Below, one piece after another: positions 24,216 through 33,489 of a DNA stretch of 33,605 nt (its first letter is position 1; each line of letters begins with the position of its first letter). Made by a program: the position numbers and the translations under genes. Source of the stretch: an uncultured Selenomonadaceae bacterium (lineage in GTDB: Bacteria; Bacillota; Negativicutes; Selenomonadales; Selenomonadaceae); assembly GCA_905233325.1 (NCBI GenBank), contig CAJODU010000023.1, forward strand, positions 1 through 33,605. The letters are read 5' to 3'. The notes below the pieces were generated by a model that was given only the letters and a program-made list of their open reading frames with translations, did no database searches and was not told the origin of the DNA.

Positions 24216-25427
24216 TTGAACGAAAACACTCAACAAATTTTTGATAAAGATGCAAGAGACTATCTGCCTGTATTCAATCGCTACAAGATAGTTGTAGATC
24301 ACGGTGAGGGTGTCTATACTTACGACAACGAAGGAAACAGGTATATCGACTTCCTTGCAGGAATCGCCGTCAACGTCCTCGGACACAATTATAAGCCGCT
24401 GGTTGAGGCTATCGCTGAACAGGCGGCTAAAGTTATTCATATTTCTAATCTTTACTATACCAAACCGCAAGCGGACGCAGCCTCCAAACTCGTCAAACTC
24501 AGCGGGCTTGGTCGTGCATTTTTTTGCAACAGCGGTGCTGAGGCCAATGAAGGTGCAATGAAGATTGCCCGCAAGTTCGCACATAATATCGACAAGGACA
24601 AGTCCCAGATAATCACAGCTTGGAACAGTTTTCACGGCCGCACTCTTGCCACTTTGACGGCGACGGGACAGCCTCATTATCAACACGGCTATGAGCCTTT
24701 GCCCGGTGGTTTTGATTATGTCCACTTCAATGATATTGATGAACTTGAGAAGATGATGAGCGACAAGACCTGCGCGGTTATGTTGGAGACTATCCAAGGT
24801 GAGGGCGGCGTATATCCTCCCAAAGATGACTATCTCAAGCAAGTCCGCGAACTTTGCGATAAATACAAGGCTTTGCTGATCCTCGATGAAATTCAAGCGG
24901 GTATCGGACGCAGCGGCAAGTTCTTTGCCTATGACAAATATGGAATCAAGCCGGATATTGTGACACTTGCCAAAGGTCTCGCCGGTGGTGTGCCGATTGG
25001 AGCCTTCATCACAACAGAGGAGGTTGCCCAAGCCTTCAAACCGGGTGATCACGGCACAACCTTCGGCGGCAATCCCCTCGCCTGTGCTGCCGCCAACATT
25101 GTCCTTGACACTGTCCCCGACGAAAAGTTCCTCAACAATGTCACTGAAGTCGGCAAGTATTTCAAGGACGCTCTGCTCAATCTCAAGAGTAAATATCCGA
25201 CGCTGATTGTTGATGTCCGTGGGGAAGGGTTGATTCTCGGTGCTGAGTTGAGCGATCAAAATAAACTCACCGGCGTGGAGATTGTCAACGAGTGTATGAA
25301 ACGCGGTGCCATTATCAACTGCACTGTCGGCAAGGTGCTGAGATTCATTCCGCCATTGATTATCACCAAAGAGCACGTCGATGAAGTTATCAATATTCTT
25401 GACGCCGTTTTGGCTAAGAGTCGTTAA
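24216..25427 (+). CDS. argD: Acetylornithine aminotransferase
   Basis: PLP-dependent class III aminotransferase of arginine synthesis, making N-acetylornithine from the semialdehyde and glutamate. Visible: DFLAGIAVNVLGH, FFCNSGAEANEGAMKIARKF, the TAWNSFHGRTLATLTATGQ block, LILDEIQAGIGRSG (the Asp that contacts the PLP ring), and DIVTLAKGLAGGVPIGAF with the PLP lysine, then GTTFGGNPLACAAA. GGGAGG (24202-24207) is too close to TTG 24210 and is 8 bases from TTG 24216, so the latter is chosen. No other arg gene is nearby. A related role (ornithine or succinylornithine aminotransferase) cannot be excluded. Confidence 0.88.
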   Translation: MNENTQQIFDKDARDYLPVFNRYKIVVDHGEGVYTYDNEGNRYIDFLAGIAVNVLGHNYKPLVEAIAEQAAKVIHISNLYYTKPQADAASKLVKLSGLGRAFFCNSGAEANEGAMKIARKFAHNIDKDKSQIITAWNSFHGRTLATLTATGQPHYQHGYEPLPGGFDYVHFNDIDELEKMMSDKTCAVMLETIQGEGGVYPPKDDYLKQVRELCDKYKALLILDEIQAGIGRSGKFFAYDKYGIKPDIVTLAKGLAGGVPIGAFITTEEVAQAFKPGDHGTTFGGNPLACAAANIVLDTVPDEKFLNNVTEVGKYFKDALLNLKSKYPTLIVDVRGEGLILGAELSDQNKLTGVEIVNECMKRGAIINCTVGKVLRFIPPLIITKEHVDEVINILDAVLAKSR

Positions 25428-25454
25428 TGTCTTTATGAGACGTTACACATTATC

Positions 25455-25483
25455 TTGACAAAAGACTGAAAATGGATTAAACT
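25455..25483 (+). promoter_or_regulatory. Promoter of pckA
   Basis: TTGACA (25455-25460), 17 bases, TAAACT (25478-25483). The leader would be about 45 bases before the pckA ATG. Confidence 0.75.
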
Positions 25484-25535
25484 AAATAAAATTCTAACAA
25501 TTCTAAATTTATTTTGTATAAAGGAGACAGATTTT

Positions 25536-27140
25536 ATGGCACAAATTGATCTTACCAAATATGGTATCACCGGCACGACAGAGGTATTTTACAATCCTAC
25601 TTATGAAGTTCTCTTCAATCATGAGATGGATCCTTCACTCACCGGCTTTGACAAAGGTCAGGAGACTGAACTTGGTGCAATCAATGTTATGACCGGCGAG
25701 TTCACCGGCCGCTCACCTAAAGATAAGTTCATCGTTGATGACAAAAACTCTCACGATACTATCTGGTGGACTTCCGACGAATACAAGAATGACAACAAGC
25801 CTGTCACTGAGGCAGCTTGGGCTGAATTGAAGAAACTCGCCGTTAAAGAACTTTCAAACAAAAAACTCTATGTTGTTGACGGTTTCTGCGGCACTCACAA
25901 GGATACCCGCATGAAGATTCGTTTCATCATGGAAGTCGCCTGGCAGGCTCATTTTGTTACTAATATGTTCATTCGTCCGAAGACCCAGGAAGAGTTTGAT
26001 CAAGAGCCTGATTTCGTCGTCTACAACGCCTCCAAGGCTAAGGTTGAAAACTTCAAAGAACTCGGCCTCAACAGCACCACTGCAGTTGTCTTCAACGTCA
26101 CCAGCAAAGAGCAGGTCATCATCAACACCTGGTACGGCGGCGAGATGAAGAAGGGTATGTTCTCAATGATGAACTACTTCCTGCCGCTGAAGGGTATTGC
26201 TGCTATGCACTGCTCTGCCAACACTGATATGAACGGCGAGAATACCGCTATCTTCTTCGGTCTCTCCGGCACAGGCAAGACAACCCTCTCAACCGATCCA
26301 AAACGTCTTCTCATTGGTGACGATGAGCACGGCTGGGACGATCAAGGCGTCTTCAACTTTGAGGGCGGCTGCTATGCTAAGGTTATCAACCTTGACAAAG
26401 AGTCCGAGCCGGACATCTACAACGCAATCACCCGCGACGCTCTCCTTGAGAATGTCACTGTTGACAAAGATGGCAAGATCGACTTTGCCGACAAGTCCGT
26501 CACCGAGAACACCCGCGTAAGCTATCCTATCTATCACATCAAGAAGATTGTCCGCCCTGACAGCCACGGCCCTGCTGCCAAGTCCGTTATCTTCCTCAGT
26601 GCTGATGCTTTCGGCGTCCTGCCTCCTGTCTCTATCCTCACTCCTGAGCAGACCAAATATTACTTCCTCAGCGGCTTCACCGCCAAACTCGCCGGCACTG
26701 AACGCGGTATCACCGAGCCTACTCCTACCTTCTCCGCTTGCTTCGGTCAGGCATTCCTTGAGCTCCACCCGACCAAGTATGCTGAGGAACTCGTCAAGCG
26801 CATGGAGAAGAGCGGCGCGAAGGCTTACCTCGTCAACACCGGCTGGAACGGCACCGGCAAGCGTATCTCCATTAAGGATACTCGCGGCATTATTGACGCT
26901 ATCCTCGGTGGAGCTATCCTCAAGGCACCTACCAAGAAGATTCCTATCTTCAACCTTGAAGTCCCGACTGAACTCGAAGGCGTTGCAACAAATATTCTCG
27001 ATCCTAAAGACACCTACGGCGATCCAAGCGAGTGGCAGAAGAAAGCCGAAGACCTCGCAGGTCGTTTCATCAAGAACTTCAAGAAGTACGAGGGCAATGA
27101 TGCAGGTAAGGCACTTGTTCCTGCAGGTCCTCAACTCTAA
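25536..27140 (+). CDS. pckA: Phosphoenolpyruvate carboxykinase (ATP)
   Basis: Converts oxaloacetate and ATP to phosphoenolpyruvate, CO2 and ADP, or runs in reverse for CO2 fixation in anaerobes. 534 residues, typical length. Motifs: [13 protein letters not shown], the kinase P-loop [28 protein letters not shown] (Walker A plus kinase-2), and the substrate-site [17 protein letters not shown]. Codon choice is strongly biased toward C-ending codons compared with the first 2.3 kb, consistent with high expression. AAGGAG precedes the ATG. It ends in a terminator and converges with recG. Confidence 0.97.
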   Translation: MAQIDLTKYGITGTTEVFYNPTYEVLFNHEMDPSLTGFDKGQETELGAINVMTGEFTGRSPKDKFIVDDKNSHDTIWWTSDEYKNDNKPVTEAAWAELKKLAVKELSNKKLYVVDGFCGTHKDTRMKIRFIMEVAWQAHFVTNMFIRPKTQEEFDQEPDFVVYNASKAKVENFKELGLNSTTAVVFNVTSKEQVIINTWYGGEMKKGMFSMMNYFLPLKGIAAMHCSANTDMNGENTAIFFGLSGTGKTTLSTDPKRLLIGDDEHGWDDQGVFNFEGGCYAKVINLDKESEPDIYNAITRDALLENVTVDKDGKIDFADKSVTENTRVSYPIYHIKKIVRPDSHGPAAKSVIFLSADAFGVLPPVSILTPEQTKYYFLSGFTAKLAGTERGITEPTPTFSACFGQAFLELHPTKYAEELVKRMEKSGAKAYLVNTGWNGTGKRISIKDTRGIIDAILGGAILKAPTKKIPIFNLEVPTELEGVATNILDPKDTYGDPSEWQKKAEDLAGRFIKNFKKYEGNDAGKALVPAGPQL

Positions 27141-27180
27141 TCTAAATTCAGACTATAATATCGCAATATAAATAAATCAA

Positions 27181-27211
27181 CCGCTCGGCAATGTGTCGGG
27201 CGGCTTTTTTT
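27181..27211 (+). terminator. Terminator after pckA
   Basis: CCGCTCG and CGGGCGG form a GC-rich hairpin (27181-27203), followed by CTTTTTTT. The minus-strand side is also AT-rich (TTGATTTATTTA), so it may serve recG as well. Confidence 0.88.
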
Positions 27212-27222
27212 GGGAAATTTTT

Positions 27223-29316
27223 TTAGACGTCTGTTATTTGTTTAAATTTATCGCCATATGCTACTGTCAAGCTGTCATTGAGGAGTTCGACTTCGTCGGC
27301 ATTATTTTTTTTCTGAATAAATTCCTCCGCAGCTTTCCTTGCCTTGATTAAGATGTCAACATCGCGGAATATATCGGCAATTTTCAAATCAGGAAGGCCA
27401 TGCTGTGCCTCACCAAAGAACTGTCCGGGACCTCTGAGGTGCAGGTCTTCTTCAGCGAGTTTAAATCCGTCGCTGGTTGTCTCCATAATCTCCAGCCTTG
27501 CCTTGCTGATATCGGACTTGCTGTCTGAAATGAGGATACAATAAGATTTATCACTTCCGCGCCCAACACGACCTCTGAGCTGGTGAAGTGTTGCAAGACC
27601 GAACCTGTCTGCATGCTCAATGACCATAACCGAGGCATTTGGCACATCAACACCAACCTCAACGACCGTCGTCGAAACAAGCAGATTAACTCGATTGGCT
27701 CTAAAATCGTCCATAATCTCATCTTTCTCTTTCGGCTTGAGTTTACCGTGAAGAAGGGCGCAGTTGAAGTCTCTGAAAGTATAGTTGCTGAGTTCGTCGA
27801 AAATCTCTTCTGCAGAGGAAACATTCTGCATTTTCTCACTCTCGCTGCGTTCAATCAGCGGACAGACAACATAAACTTGACGCCCTGCTGCCAATTCCTT
27901 CCTCACGAAGTTGTAGACTTGTTTCCTGCCGGCACTGTGTCTGACAGTAGTTTTAATCGGTTTTCTGCCCGGTGGCAGTTCTTTGATCAATGAGACGTCA
28001 AGATCGCCATAGACGGTTAGAGTCATCGTGCGCGGAATGGGTGTTGCTGTCATAACCAATATATCAGGGCTGAGTTCGGTTTTCCTCTCAAGTTTTGCCC
28101 TCTGCACTACGCCAAAACGGTGCTGCTCGTCAGTGATTATGAGACCGAGATTTTTGAATTGTACGCCTTCCTCTATCAGTGAGTGTGTACCGATTATTAT
28201 ATCAAATTCTTGATTCGCGATCTTTTGATAGGCCTCTTCGCGTTTTTTCTTCGTTCTTGTGACTTGAGCGGAGAGCAGCCCGACTTTCACTCCAAGCGGC
28301 TCCAGCATCTTCAAAAATTTTTCATAGTGCTGGACGGCTAATATTTCCGTTGGTGCCATAAATACGCCTTGATAGCCGTTTTCTACCGTCTTGACAAGTG
28401 CCAGCATTGCCACGACTGTCTTGCCGGAACCCACATCTCCCTGTATCAAGCGGCGCATAGGTGAAGGTTTTTCCATATCTTGTACCACCTCTTCCAAGAC
28501 ATGCTGCTGATCGCCTGTGAGTTCAAACGGCAGAGCCTCAAAAACCATCTGCATTAATTCACCGTTGGGCTTGTGAGTGATTCCGAGTTCCTCTTCCTGC
28601 GTCTCCTTCTTAATGAGCATAAGTCCGTATTGGATAAGGAACAATTCATTAAAGGCCAGCCTGTATCGTGCTTCAGAGAGGTCTTGTCTGCTTTTTGGAA
28701 AATGTATCGTTCTGATAGCGTCATCATATGGTATTAAATCGTGTTCTTTGATGATATATTTCGGCAGGATCTCACTCATTTTGGGCAATCTGTCCAGTAA
28801 TCCGCGCATTGTCGTTCGGAAGAATTTTTGATTGAGTGCTGCAGTGGAAGGGTAGATGGGAAATATTCCGAGATTGGGACTCTCATTCTCGCCGAGAATA
28901 TCAAAAGCCTGCACCGTTATGGAAAGTAAATCTCCTCTGCCGAAAGCCTCAGAGACTTTACCCTTGACCATAATTTTCATACCGCTGCTGAGTCTGTTTT
29001 TGAGATATTCTTGATTAAACCAGGTGACTTGAACGTAGTCAGTCTCATCTTCCAAGATAGCATTGATAATTTTCAGATTGCTGCGAACCTCTCTGAAGCT
29101 GATATTTGAAAGATGTCCGACAACTATGGCAACTTCGTCAACTATCAATTTATTCATCGGCGTGACTTCACGCTCATCTTCATAAGCACGCGGATAATGC
29201 ATCAAAAAATCATAAAAGGTGTATATGTTCATATGATTCAAAGCAGCCGCTTTTCGCGGTCCGACACCTTTCAGATACATTATATCGCTCCTAAGATCAA
29301 ATGGATAATTACTCAT
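27223..29316 (-). CDS. recG: ATP-dependent DNA helicase RecG
   Basis: Branch-migrating helicase that remodels stalled forks and Holliday junctions. Order: N-terminal wedge/OB region ([33 protein letters not shown]), helicase motif I ([16 protein letters not shown]), Ia ([12 protein letters not shown]), II ([11 protein letters not shown]), III ([11 protein letters not shown]), motifs IV-VI in the second RecA lobe ([37 protein letters not shown]), and the C-terminal ERLEI-like tail. ATG 29316 is chosen (GGAGG 8 bases upstream) over 29331. Length 697 is normal. It is divergent from bioB. Confidence 0.96.
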   Translation of the reverse strand: MSNYPFDLRSDIMYLKGVGPRKAAALNHMNIYTFYDFLMHYPRAYEDEREVTPMNKLIVDEVAIVVGHLSNISFREVRSNLKIINAILEDETDYVQVTWFNQEYLKNRLSSGMKIMVKGKVSEAFGRGDLLSITVQAFDILGENESPNLGIFPIYPSTAALNQKFFRTTMRGLLDRLPKMSEILPKYIIKEHDLIPYDDAIRTIHFPKSRQDLSEARYRLAFNELFLIQYGLMLIKKETQEEELGITHKPNGELMQMVFEALPFELTGDQQHVLEEVVQDMEKPSPMRRLIQGDVGSGKTVVAMLALVKTVENGYQGVFMAPTEILAVQHYEKFLKMLEPLGVKVGLLSAQVTRTKKKREEAYQKIANQEFDIIIGTHSLIEEGVQFKNLGLIITDEQHRFGVVQRAKLERKTELSPDILVMTATPIPRTMTLTVYGDLDVSLIKELPPGRKPIKTTVRHSAGRKQVYNFVRKELAAGRQVYVVCPLIERSESEKMQNVSSAEEIFDELSNYTFRDFNCALLHGKLKPKEKDEIMDDFRANRVNLLVSTTVVEVGVDVPNASVMVIEHADRFGLATLHQLRGRVGRGSDKSYCILISDSKSDISKARLEIMETTSDGFKLAEEDLHLRGPGQFFGEAQHGLPDLKIADIFRDVDILIKARKAAEEFIQKKNNADEVELLNDSLTVAYGDKFKQITDV

Positions 29317-29334
29317 TGATTTTACCTCCAAATT

Positions 29335-29368
29335 ATTGTAAACCGAATATTTTTATGTTGTTGACAAT
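29335..29368 (+). promoter_or_regulatory. Candidate BirA (biotin repressor) operator at bioB
   Basis: ATTGTAAAC and GTTGACAAT form an inverted repeat with one mismatch; written as the family 9-mers it is TTGTAAACC-N14-TGTTGACAA. This fits the BirA operator (TTGTAAACC-N14/16-GGTTTACAA) known from E. coli and Firmicutes. The right half contains the -35 box of the bioB promoter. Confidence 0.7.
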
Positions 29369-29389
29369 GGATTAGCCCTTTTGTATAAT
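29361..29389 (+). promoter_or_regulatory. Perfect consensus promoter of bioB
   Basis: TTGACA (29361-29366), 17 bases, TATAAT (29384-29389). The transcript would start near 29396 and reach the AGGAGGG ribosome site at once, giving a leader of under 20 bases. Confidence 0.92.
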
Positions 29390-29412
29390 TGAAGTATAGG
29401 AGGGCTTTTATT

Positions 29413-30426
29413 ATGATAACAAAAGGTATTGACGTGCAGACCATTGCACAGAGGATTATTGACGGTGAGAGACTTCAACGCAGTGATGACTTGACTTTCC
29501 TGCTTAATACGCCGCTGGAAGAACTCCAAGCCGGAGCACATGAGATTCAAACTCACTTCTGCGGCAATCACATAGACTTCTGCACAATCATCAACGGCAA
29601 GAGCGGCCGCTGCGGTGAAAATTGCAAATACTGTGCCCAAGCAGCTTGCCATAAGACCGGTATTGAAGAATATGACTTTCTGCCCAAAGAGGAGATTTAC
29701 AGACATGCACTCTTAAATCAAAATGCCGGTGTCAATCGTTTCAGTATAGTCACTTCCGGCAGAGCATTGAGCGGCAAGGATTTTGATAAGGCTATCGAAG
29801 CCTATAACTTTATGCGAGAGCGATTGACTATTGATCTTTGCGCCTCGCATGGAATTTTAAATCGTGAACAATTCAAACGGCTCAGAGAGGCAGGGGTAAG
29901 CAGCTATCATCATAATATTGAGACGTCGCGCCGTTTCTTTCCTTATATTTGCACATCTCACAGTTACGACGACAGAATCAACACCATCCAGCTCGCCCAA
30001 TCAGAGGGTTTCTGTGTCTGTTCCGGCGGTATCATCGGAATGGGTGAGACTTGGGAAGATCGCCTTGATATGGCTGTATCTCTCAGTGAATTAGGTATTG
30101 AGTCAATTCCTATCAATGCACTGATGCCCGTCAAAGGCACTGCCCTTGAAAATCGTGAGCAGCTTGGTGCTGATGAGATTTTGAGAACGGTTGCCCTCTT
30201 CAGATATATCAACCCTACTGCCAACATTCGCCTTGCAGCAGGTCGCAAATTACTCCCTCAAAACGGTGCAACGGCTTTCATTAATGGTGCCTCGGCCTCA
30301 ATCACCGGCGATATGTTGACAACCAGCGGCACAACCATTGTTGAAGATATGAAACTTTTGGAAAGTCTCGGTCTCACCAATAAGGGTAGTTCCGGCAGCG
30401 CAGCGGCATCTTCAAAAATAAATTGA
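29413..30426 (+). CDS. bioB: Biotin synthase
   Basis: Radical SAM enzyme inserting sulfur into dethiobiotin. The iron-sulfur motif CGENCKYCAQ (CxxxCxxC) is at about residues 57-66, followed by YDFLPKEEI, FSIVTSGRALSGKDF, YHHNIETSRRFFPYICTSHSYDDRI and CSGGIIGMGETWEDRL, all BioB blocks. ATG 29413 is preferred over TTG 29389, which lies in the -10 box. Length 337 is standard. It stands alone without bioA, bioD or bioF, yet has its own consensus promoter and probable BirA site. It converges with the helicase gene: 3 bases separate the stops and there is no hairpin between. Confidence 0.95.
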   Translation: MITKGIDVQTIAQRIIDGERLQRSDDLTFLLNTPLEELQAGAHEIQTHFCGNHIDFCTIINGKSGRCGENCKYCAQAACHKTGIEEYDFLPKEEIYRHALLNQNAGVNRFSIVTSGRALSGKDFDKAIEAYNFMRERLTIDLCASHGILNREQFKRLREAGVSSYHHNIETSRRFFPYICTSHSYDDRINTIQLAQSEGFCVCSGGIIGMGETWEDRLDMAVSLSELGIESIPINALMPVKGTALENREQLGADEILRTVALFRYINPTANIRLAAGRKLLPQNGATAFINGASASITGDMLTTSGTTIVEDMKLLESLGLTNKGSSGSAAASSKIN

Positions 30427-30429
30427 TAT

Positions 30430-32959
30430 TTAATAATTTTGAATGTATTCCATAGGTATATCATTTATAAAGCGGCTTCTTTTCTTACCTTTGAAACTCA
30501 AAAACAGCTTTTTCTTGGCGCGTGTAATGGATACATAAAACAACCTTGTTTCCTCGTCAAGATGATTTTCTTTGATTGATTGCCAACTCGGAAAAGTATC
30601 TTCACTGAGTCCCGCAACAAACACATAGTCAAATTCCATACCCTTTGCCTGATGTACGGTAATGACGGGGATTTTGGTATTGTTCTTCATGAAAAGCTCC
30701 GTGTTGGAGAGCGTTGTATATTGCAATATCCTTTGAATGGCATCGCGTGAAGAGAGGGCAGGATCGTCTAAATCTTTGACGAATACATAGAGATCGCGCA
30801 GATAACCAACTCTTTCTCCTTCTTTGCGTTGCTCGTAATATTCTTTTATCCCAAAAGTTTTGATAATCTCCACCATTAAATCTTGCGGGTGAAGGGTGTT
30901 GACTTTTTCGCGAATGTTAGACATCAGTATCAACATATTGGTGAACTTATCCAGATATTTTGCTATAAGTTTTCTGCGATTCTCAAGGGTCGGCAGAATT
31001 TTTTTCTCAACGGCTATATTCAAAAGTTCCGCCGTGGCACATATGTCATCATAGGCATTATGTGTTGACTTGTGGCTGACGTTGAAGGTATCTCCCAAAA
31101 ATTCCAGCTTGTGATTTTCCAGACCGGGATAAAAACGGCGAAATATATCAAGGGTATCATAGTAATTATCATACTTGAGCGACGGCATTGACAACCTGCT
31201 CATTTGACTTGACAAGATGCTCAAATCATAGTTGACATTGTGACCAACGAGGACGGCACCGGCAACGAACTCAACAAAATCAGCAAATACGCGACGCGGC
31301 TCCTCGCCTTCGGCAGCTAAATATTCATCAGTGAATCCGTGAACAGCGGCGGAACTTCCAACGCTTATGGTGGGCTTGAGTATACGGTTAAATTTTGCCT
31401 TGATATTGCCCTGCTTGTCCAAGCGAACGGCTGCAATTTGGACAATCTCATCTAAAGTTGTGTCAAGTCCGGTTGATTCCACATCAAAAACAACGATATT
31501 TTCAGTCTCCAGTGCTTGGAGCAATTCTTCATAAGGATCACCGAATTTGTGAGTAGAAGGATCCAAAAAATCCGTCAATCGAACACCGCTTTTGTGTGAA
31601 TCGACAGAATTTATATTGTCAATCGTTGCCTCGCCGATACCCTTGCTGAATCTCTTCAAGACACGCTCAAGACTCATACCGTCATGCTTGTTGACTGCAA
31701 GTTTCATAAACGCCAGCACATCTTTAATCTCCTGCCGACGGAAAAAGAAAAATTCATCAATCAGCATAAAAGGTATTTTTTTTGGGGATTGCTTGTTAAG
31801 TTTGGCAAAATTTTCGGCAAGTTCCCTGTTATAGCCATTATTTCGCGTCAGCACACAGATTTTGGTTAAATCCTTGACTTTTAAATTTTCAATTTGATTG
31901 TAGATCCACTGTGCCTCAAGATAAATGTTGTTCGCACCGTAAAGTACAATTTTTTCACCGACGTCGGGACTTGCAACCTTTATATCATCAGGATAAACCG
32001 CATCAACATCGGCTCTGAAACATTTTTTCAAATACGAATAGGACGCTTGTAAAAGTGTACTTGTGGCACGGTAGTTTTCATCAAAGACTATTATTTTGGG
32101 ATTTTGATACTTTTTGTAGTTTTCCTCGACGAGCTTGGGCTTGGAGCCGCGCCACTCGTAGATTGTTTGAAAGGGATCGCCGCATAGCAGCAAATTACTT
32201 TTACCGAAAATTTTGGAGACAATTTTATATTCAAGTTCGTTGGTGTCCTGCACTTCGTCAACGTTGATAAATTTAAATTTCTTCTGCCAGCTCAGTCTGA
32301 TTTCACTATCCTGCAGAGCCTCATTAGCATAAATGATTAGATCATCAAAGTCAAGACCGTGTGCCTCATTTAGTCTGTTGTCATAATCAGCGATAATATC
32401 TGCGCCGTGAGTCCTCATTTCGTCATACAGTCGATTATTCTTTGAAAAGCAGCTTTTCAACCTCACCTGCTCGGTTCTGTAGACTTGTTCTATCGCTTTT
32501 TGATAGTTAGCTGCCCTGTTTGTGGAAGGCAGATCCATAATCCCTATAATTTCCTTGACGATTTTGATGAATCTTTGAATCATGCCGGATAAATGGGGAT
32601 CAATGCTTGGATTAGCCTCAATAAAGCTCTTGCAGTCTTCTTCGTCGAAGATTATAAAATCAGCGAACATTCTTTGCCGTCAAGCGGACTATATCGCAGC
32701 AAAAACTGTGAAATGTCCTAACGACAACATCACGCGCAGCATCTCCGACAATCTCTCCGATCTTGCTCTTGATTTCAATGCAAGCCCTGTTGGTGAAAGT
32801 TAGGCAGAGAATCTCATCAGGCTTGGCTTTGCCGCTGTCGATTATATTTGCAATTCGATATGCAAGTGTGCTTGTCTTGCCTGTTCCGGCTGAGGCAATG
32901 AGCAGAATATTTTTTCCCAATTCATTGACAACCGACTGCTGCAATTTATTCAGTTTCAT
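30430..32959 (-). pseudogene. UvrD-type helicase with internal DnaQ-type exonuclease domain, frameshifted
   Basis: ATG 32959 (GGAGG upstream) starts MKLNKLQQSVVNELGKNILLIASAGTGKTSTLAYRIANII (motifs Q and I) and TFHSFCCDIVRLTAKN. Then the frame is lost at about 32665-32670; one base too many near AATGTTCGCTGAT (for example TT for T) explains it. The second ORF continues with motifs II (NVDEVQDTN), III (LLLCGDPFQTIYEWRGS) and IV (ENYRAT). An exonuclease domain follows at ORF residues about 388-556: FDVESTG, GHNVNYD, HNAYDD. Motifs V (VITVHQAKGMEFDYVFVAG) and VI (ETRLFYVSITRAKKKLFLSF) come last. Restored length is about 844. The gene is a pseudogene only if the shift is real. Confidence 0.82.
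31003..31509 (-). other. DnaQ/DEDDh exonuclease domain inserted in the helicase
   Basis: All acidic and histidine residues of a DEDDh 3'-5' exonuclease are present: Exo I D-x-E in VVFDVESTGLD, Exo II GHNVNYDLSIL and Exo III HNAYDDICATAEL. It lies between the first helicase lobe and motifs V-VI, where UvrD has its 2A/2B subdomains. Confidence 0.88.
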
Positions 32960-32998
32960 TTTATTTCTACCCTCCAAAATTTCAAAATATTTACATAC

Positions 32999-33026
32999 AT
33001 TATACAACAAAAAAAACTTAAGGCAA
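32999..33026 (-). promoter_or_regulatory. Promoter of the helicase gene
   Basis: On the minus strand TTGCCT (33026-33021), 16 bases, TATAAT (33004-32999), about 40 bases before the ATG at 32959. Confidence 0.7.
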
Positions 33027-33121
33027 ATTGAAATTTTTAATCTAATTTTAATCTTTTACTAATCACTTTCAAAGAATAGCGGAGTATGATTAATTAAATT
33101 AATGTGTAGGAAGTGATTTTG

Positions 33122-33424
33122 ATGGGAAAGGTAGCGAGGAAATATCTCTTGCCTCTGATTCTCGGTAGTGTATTCATCTTCGCTATCGATATAGTAACAG
33201 CGGATGCCTCAACAAGAAAAGCGTCTTTGCCGGAGCACAATATTGTACAGACTAAATCATCAGTGAATTTGGAAAATGATAAATTTTGGGACAAATTCAG
33301 AGAATCTGTAATGAAGGACAGAGATAAAGATAAAAACGATCCTGATCGTCCGCCAAGCCCGCCAAGCGACAGCAATCATGAGAGAGCTCCTCACCATGAT
33401 ACAAATCAAAGCAGTCCATATTAA
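33122..33424 (+). CDS. Small secreted hydrophilic protein, unknown function
   Basis: 100 residues from ATG 33122 (AGGAAG 8 bases upstream; GTG 33113 overlaps that site). Signal peptide MGKVARKYLLPLILGSVFIFAIDIVTADA, then a charged region (ENDKFWDKFRESVMKDRDKDKNDP) and a proline/serine/histidine-rich tail (RPPSPPSDSNHERAPHHDTNQSSPY). The mature part looks disordered. TATGAT at 33085-33090 is a possible -10. Unrecognised; a metal-binding or envelope-matrix role is only a guess from the histidines. Confidence 0.65.
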   Translation: MGKVARKYLLPLILGSVFIFAIDIVTADASTRKASLPEHNIVQTKSSVNLENDKFWDKFRESVMKDRDKDKNDPDRPPSPPSDSNHERAPHHDTNQSSPY

Positions 33425-33456
33425 ATATTAAATAAGATGAATTTTTTTAATTAATC

Positions 33457-33485
33457 TTGACATTGTTCCGCTGTTGTGATAAAGT
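33457..33485 (+). promoter_or_regulatory. Strong promoter near the right edge
   Basis: TTGACA (33457-33462), 17 bases, TAAAGT (33480-33485), with TGA before the -10 making it extended. The transcript would start near 33492. Confidence 0.75.
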
Positions 33486-33489
33486 ATCA

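Noticed and set aside
24165-25376. 403-residue minus-strand ORF opposite argD
   Set aside because: It is the mirror of a strongly conserved aminotransferase, has no ribosome site or recognisable motif, and arises from the codon bias of argD.
25425-25440. Small hairpin GTCT-TTATG-AGAC after argD as a terminator
   Set aside because: The stem is only 4 bp and has no T tract.
26289-27134. 281-residue minus-strand ORF opposite pckA
   Set aside because: Shadow of the highly codon-biased pckA gene; composition and lack of a start signal argue against coding.
32660-32675. prfB-like programmed +1 frameshift in the helicase (CGC TGA)
   Set aside because: There is no CTT-TGA-C slip site or close upstream AGGGGG-like sequence, and the P-site codon CGC would not re-pair in the +1 frame.
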